Assembly: GCF_024055575.1 (NCBI RefSeq)
Contig: NZ_JAMXOE010000003.1
Location: forward strand, 62,001 to 126,000
Source: Mucilaginibacter flavidus
GTDB taxonomy: Bacteria > Bacteroidota > Bacteroidia > Sphingobacteriales > Sphingobacteriaceae
Length of the DNA stretch: 64,000 nt
Reading direction: 5' to 3'
The notes below the pieces were generated by a model, which made no database searches, was not told the origin of the DNA, and worked only from the letters and a program-made list of their open reading frames with translations. Below are positions 63,048 to 64,000 of this stretch, one piece after another. Numbering within the stretch: the stretch's first letter is position 1; each line of letters begins with the position of its first letter. The translations under genes and the position numbers were made by a program.

Positions 63048-63428
63048 ATGGAACAAAAATCCAACAAAGAAATATTAGCCGACATGTATAGGCACATTAT
63101 TCGCGATTTGCGCATTGATTTATTGGACGTATACGTCCACGAGGATTATATACAGCATAGCCCCATGCTGCCAGATGGAAAAGCCGGGCTGCTGAAAGCT
63201 TTAACTTATTTAAAAGCAATGCCAAAACCCGTAGAAGCGAGTCCTTCGCCGGTGGTGCGAATGATAGCGGAAGGCGATTTAGTAATGGCCCATCTTGATG
63301 TTACATTTATGGGTAAGCGCCGGGCAGTTATAGATATTTTCAGGTTTAGGGATGGCAAAGTAATTGAGCATTGGGATGTACAGCAGGATGTGCCGGATGA
63401 GATGCCACATGGGAATGGGATGTTTTAA
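63048..63428 (+). CDS. SnoaL-like / NTF2-fold protein
   Basis: This 126-residue cone-fold protein carries YVHEDYIQHSPMLPDGKAGL near residues 28-47 and the closing strand VIDIFRFRDGKVIEHWDVQQ, the hallmark of SnoaL-like polyketide-cyclase relatives. The substrate is unknown. It is monocistronic and ends in a strong bidirectional terminator that overlaps its stop. Confidence 0.88.
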   Translation: MEQKSNKEILADMYRHIIRDLRIDLLDVYVHEDYIQHSPMLPDGKAGLLKALTYLKAMPKPVEASPSPVVRMIAEGDLVMAHLDVTFMGKRRAVIDIFRFRDGKVIEHWDVQQDVPDEMPHGNGMF

Positions 63429-63465
63429 AACTAATAAGCCCCGAATTTTCGGGGCTTATTAGTTT
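63428..63465. terminator. Bidirectional terminator, 18-bp perfect stem
   Basis: AAACTAATAAGCCCCGAA, a 2-nt loop and its exact complement. It overlaps the final bases of both convergent stop codons. Confidence 0.88.
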
Positions 63466-64000
63466 ATTTTGTTATCGGTAACTGTTTTAACGCATCAGTC
63501 TCTAACCGGTATATTTCTTCAATGGGGACAACTTTGCGACTGTCTTTTTCTATATCCTTGCCTTCAACGGTCCACGTAAACGGGTAGATAGAAAATCCTT
63601 TATTGCCTGTTATTCCGGTCATATCGGCCCGCCAGCTCTTCCATCTTAACTTGTCATAAAATTGATCCATATTCCCCACCAAACAAAAATCGATAAACTC
63701 TGAGTAACCTATATGTAGCGATTCCCATTTTAAATCATCGGGCGCCAGGTAGTAAACCTTTCCCAACTCAGGGCCTAAAGCGCCGCCATTAATAGCAAAA
63801 AAGCCACCTATCACATCGTCGGCGACTAACAAAAATTGAGGCTTTTCTCCAAACTCCTTAAATGTTTTTCCTTTGTTCCATTCGGATAATGTGCGATCCA
63901 GTTTTTCATTTCCCGAACCTAATATTCTTATCCAGCCGTCATCAATTAAAATCCCACCAGAAAAATAAACGATAGCACCCATTATTGAATGCGTAGTTAC
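63464..64000 (-). CDS. DUF2625-family protein (5'-truncated by window edge)
   Basis: The visible part has 178 codons on the minus strand. The frame is open through the window edge: six codons (reading VTTHSI) precede the first ATG at 63982, and MGAIVYFSGGILIDDGWIRI is an internal block of DUF2625, so the true start lies outside. Other marks are RILGSGNEKL, FAINGGALGPELGKVYYLAP and GYSEFIDFCL. The function of the family is unknown; some members sit with SMI1/KNR4-type immunity proteins. Confidence 0.87.
   Translation of the reverse strand, partial: VTTHSIMGAIVYFSGGILIDDGWIRILGSGNEKLDRTLSEWNKGKTFKEFGEKPQFLLVADDVIGGFFAINGGALGPELGKVYYLAPDDLKWESLHIGYSEFIDFCLVGNMDQFYDKLRWKSWRADMTGITGNKGFSIYPFTWTVEGKDIEKDSRKVVPIEEIYRLETDALKQLPITK

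Overview
The window looks like a chromosomal segment of a Bacteroidota member, most likely family Sphingobacteriaceae (Mucilaginibacter/Pedobacter-like; an inference from gene content and style). The evidence is a giant type IX secretion cargo with a gliding-motility C-terminal domain paired with a PorP/SprF protein, promoters of the Bacteroidota type (TTTG, then about 19 nt, then TAnnTTTG), a lysyl-tRNA synthetase with a C-terminal extension, and several outer-membrane and lipoprotein families of this phylum. I see no rRNA, tRNA, CRISPR array, prophage or classical insertion sequence. Both edges cut genes: nagA on the left and a DUF2625 gene on the right.

Layout. 1-6.5 kb: amino-sugar genes (nagA, nagB), then a hexuronate operon (uxaC, kdgK, kdgA, ExuT-like transporter) ending in a truncated zinc alcohol dehydrogenase remnant. 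6.6-13 kb: alpha/beta hydrolase, CDGSH iron-sulfur protein, CHAP cell-wall hydrolase, and an ABC ATPase / FtsX-type permease / SGNH esterase set resembling ybbA-ybbP-tesA. 13-19 kb: an acetyl-xylan-esterase-like enzyme, a GNAT enzyme, a PLP decarboxylase divergent from a MocR regulator, and DinB. 19-23.5 kb: a heterodimeric ABC exporter behind a perfect palindrome, then a NUDIX-related regulator with a degenerate catalytic box. 23.6-32.3 kb: the giant beta-propeller cargo, broken by one frameshift, and its PorP/SprF partner. 32.4-47.5 kb: mostly housekeeping (rpoN, mscL, rpmH-rnpA-yidD, tsaB, priA, pcm) mixed with surface proteins. 47.5-52.8 kb: smpB, an Nramp-universal stress fusion with its MntR-type repressor and operator, Lrp, ung. 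53-64 kb: sialate O-acetylesterase, lysS, a HAD phosphatase, an AraC regulator next to a frameshifted SDR gene, and an operon of acyl-CoA ligase, SMI1/KNR4 protein and CPBP protease.

The most unusual content lies between genes. Three kinds of non-coding element recur. (1) Inverted pairs of arms, each arm a degenerate tandem array of short words with a strict period of 7, 8 or 9 nt and a different word at each locus. (2) CCCCCTAAAGGGGG elements placed exactly at convergent gene ends. (3) Perfect palindromes with a GTTT/AAAC core. One 9-nt-word pair flanks a GxxExxY (PD-(D/E)xK-like) gene at 46.2-46.8 kb like terminal inverted repeats, and a third arm of the same family stands alone at 62.8 kb. 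This is the best candidate here for an undescribed mobile or repeat-propagating system.
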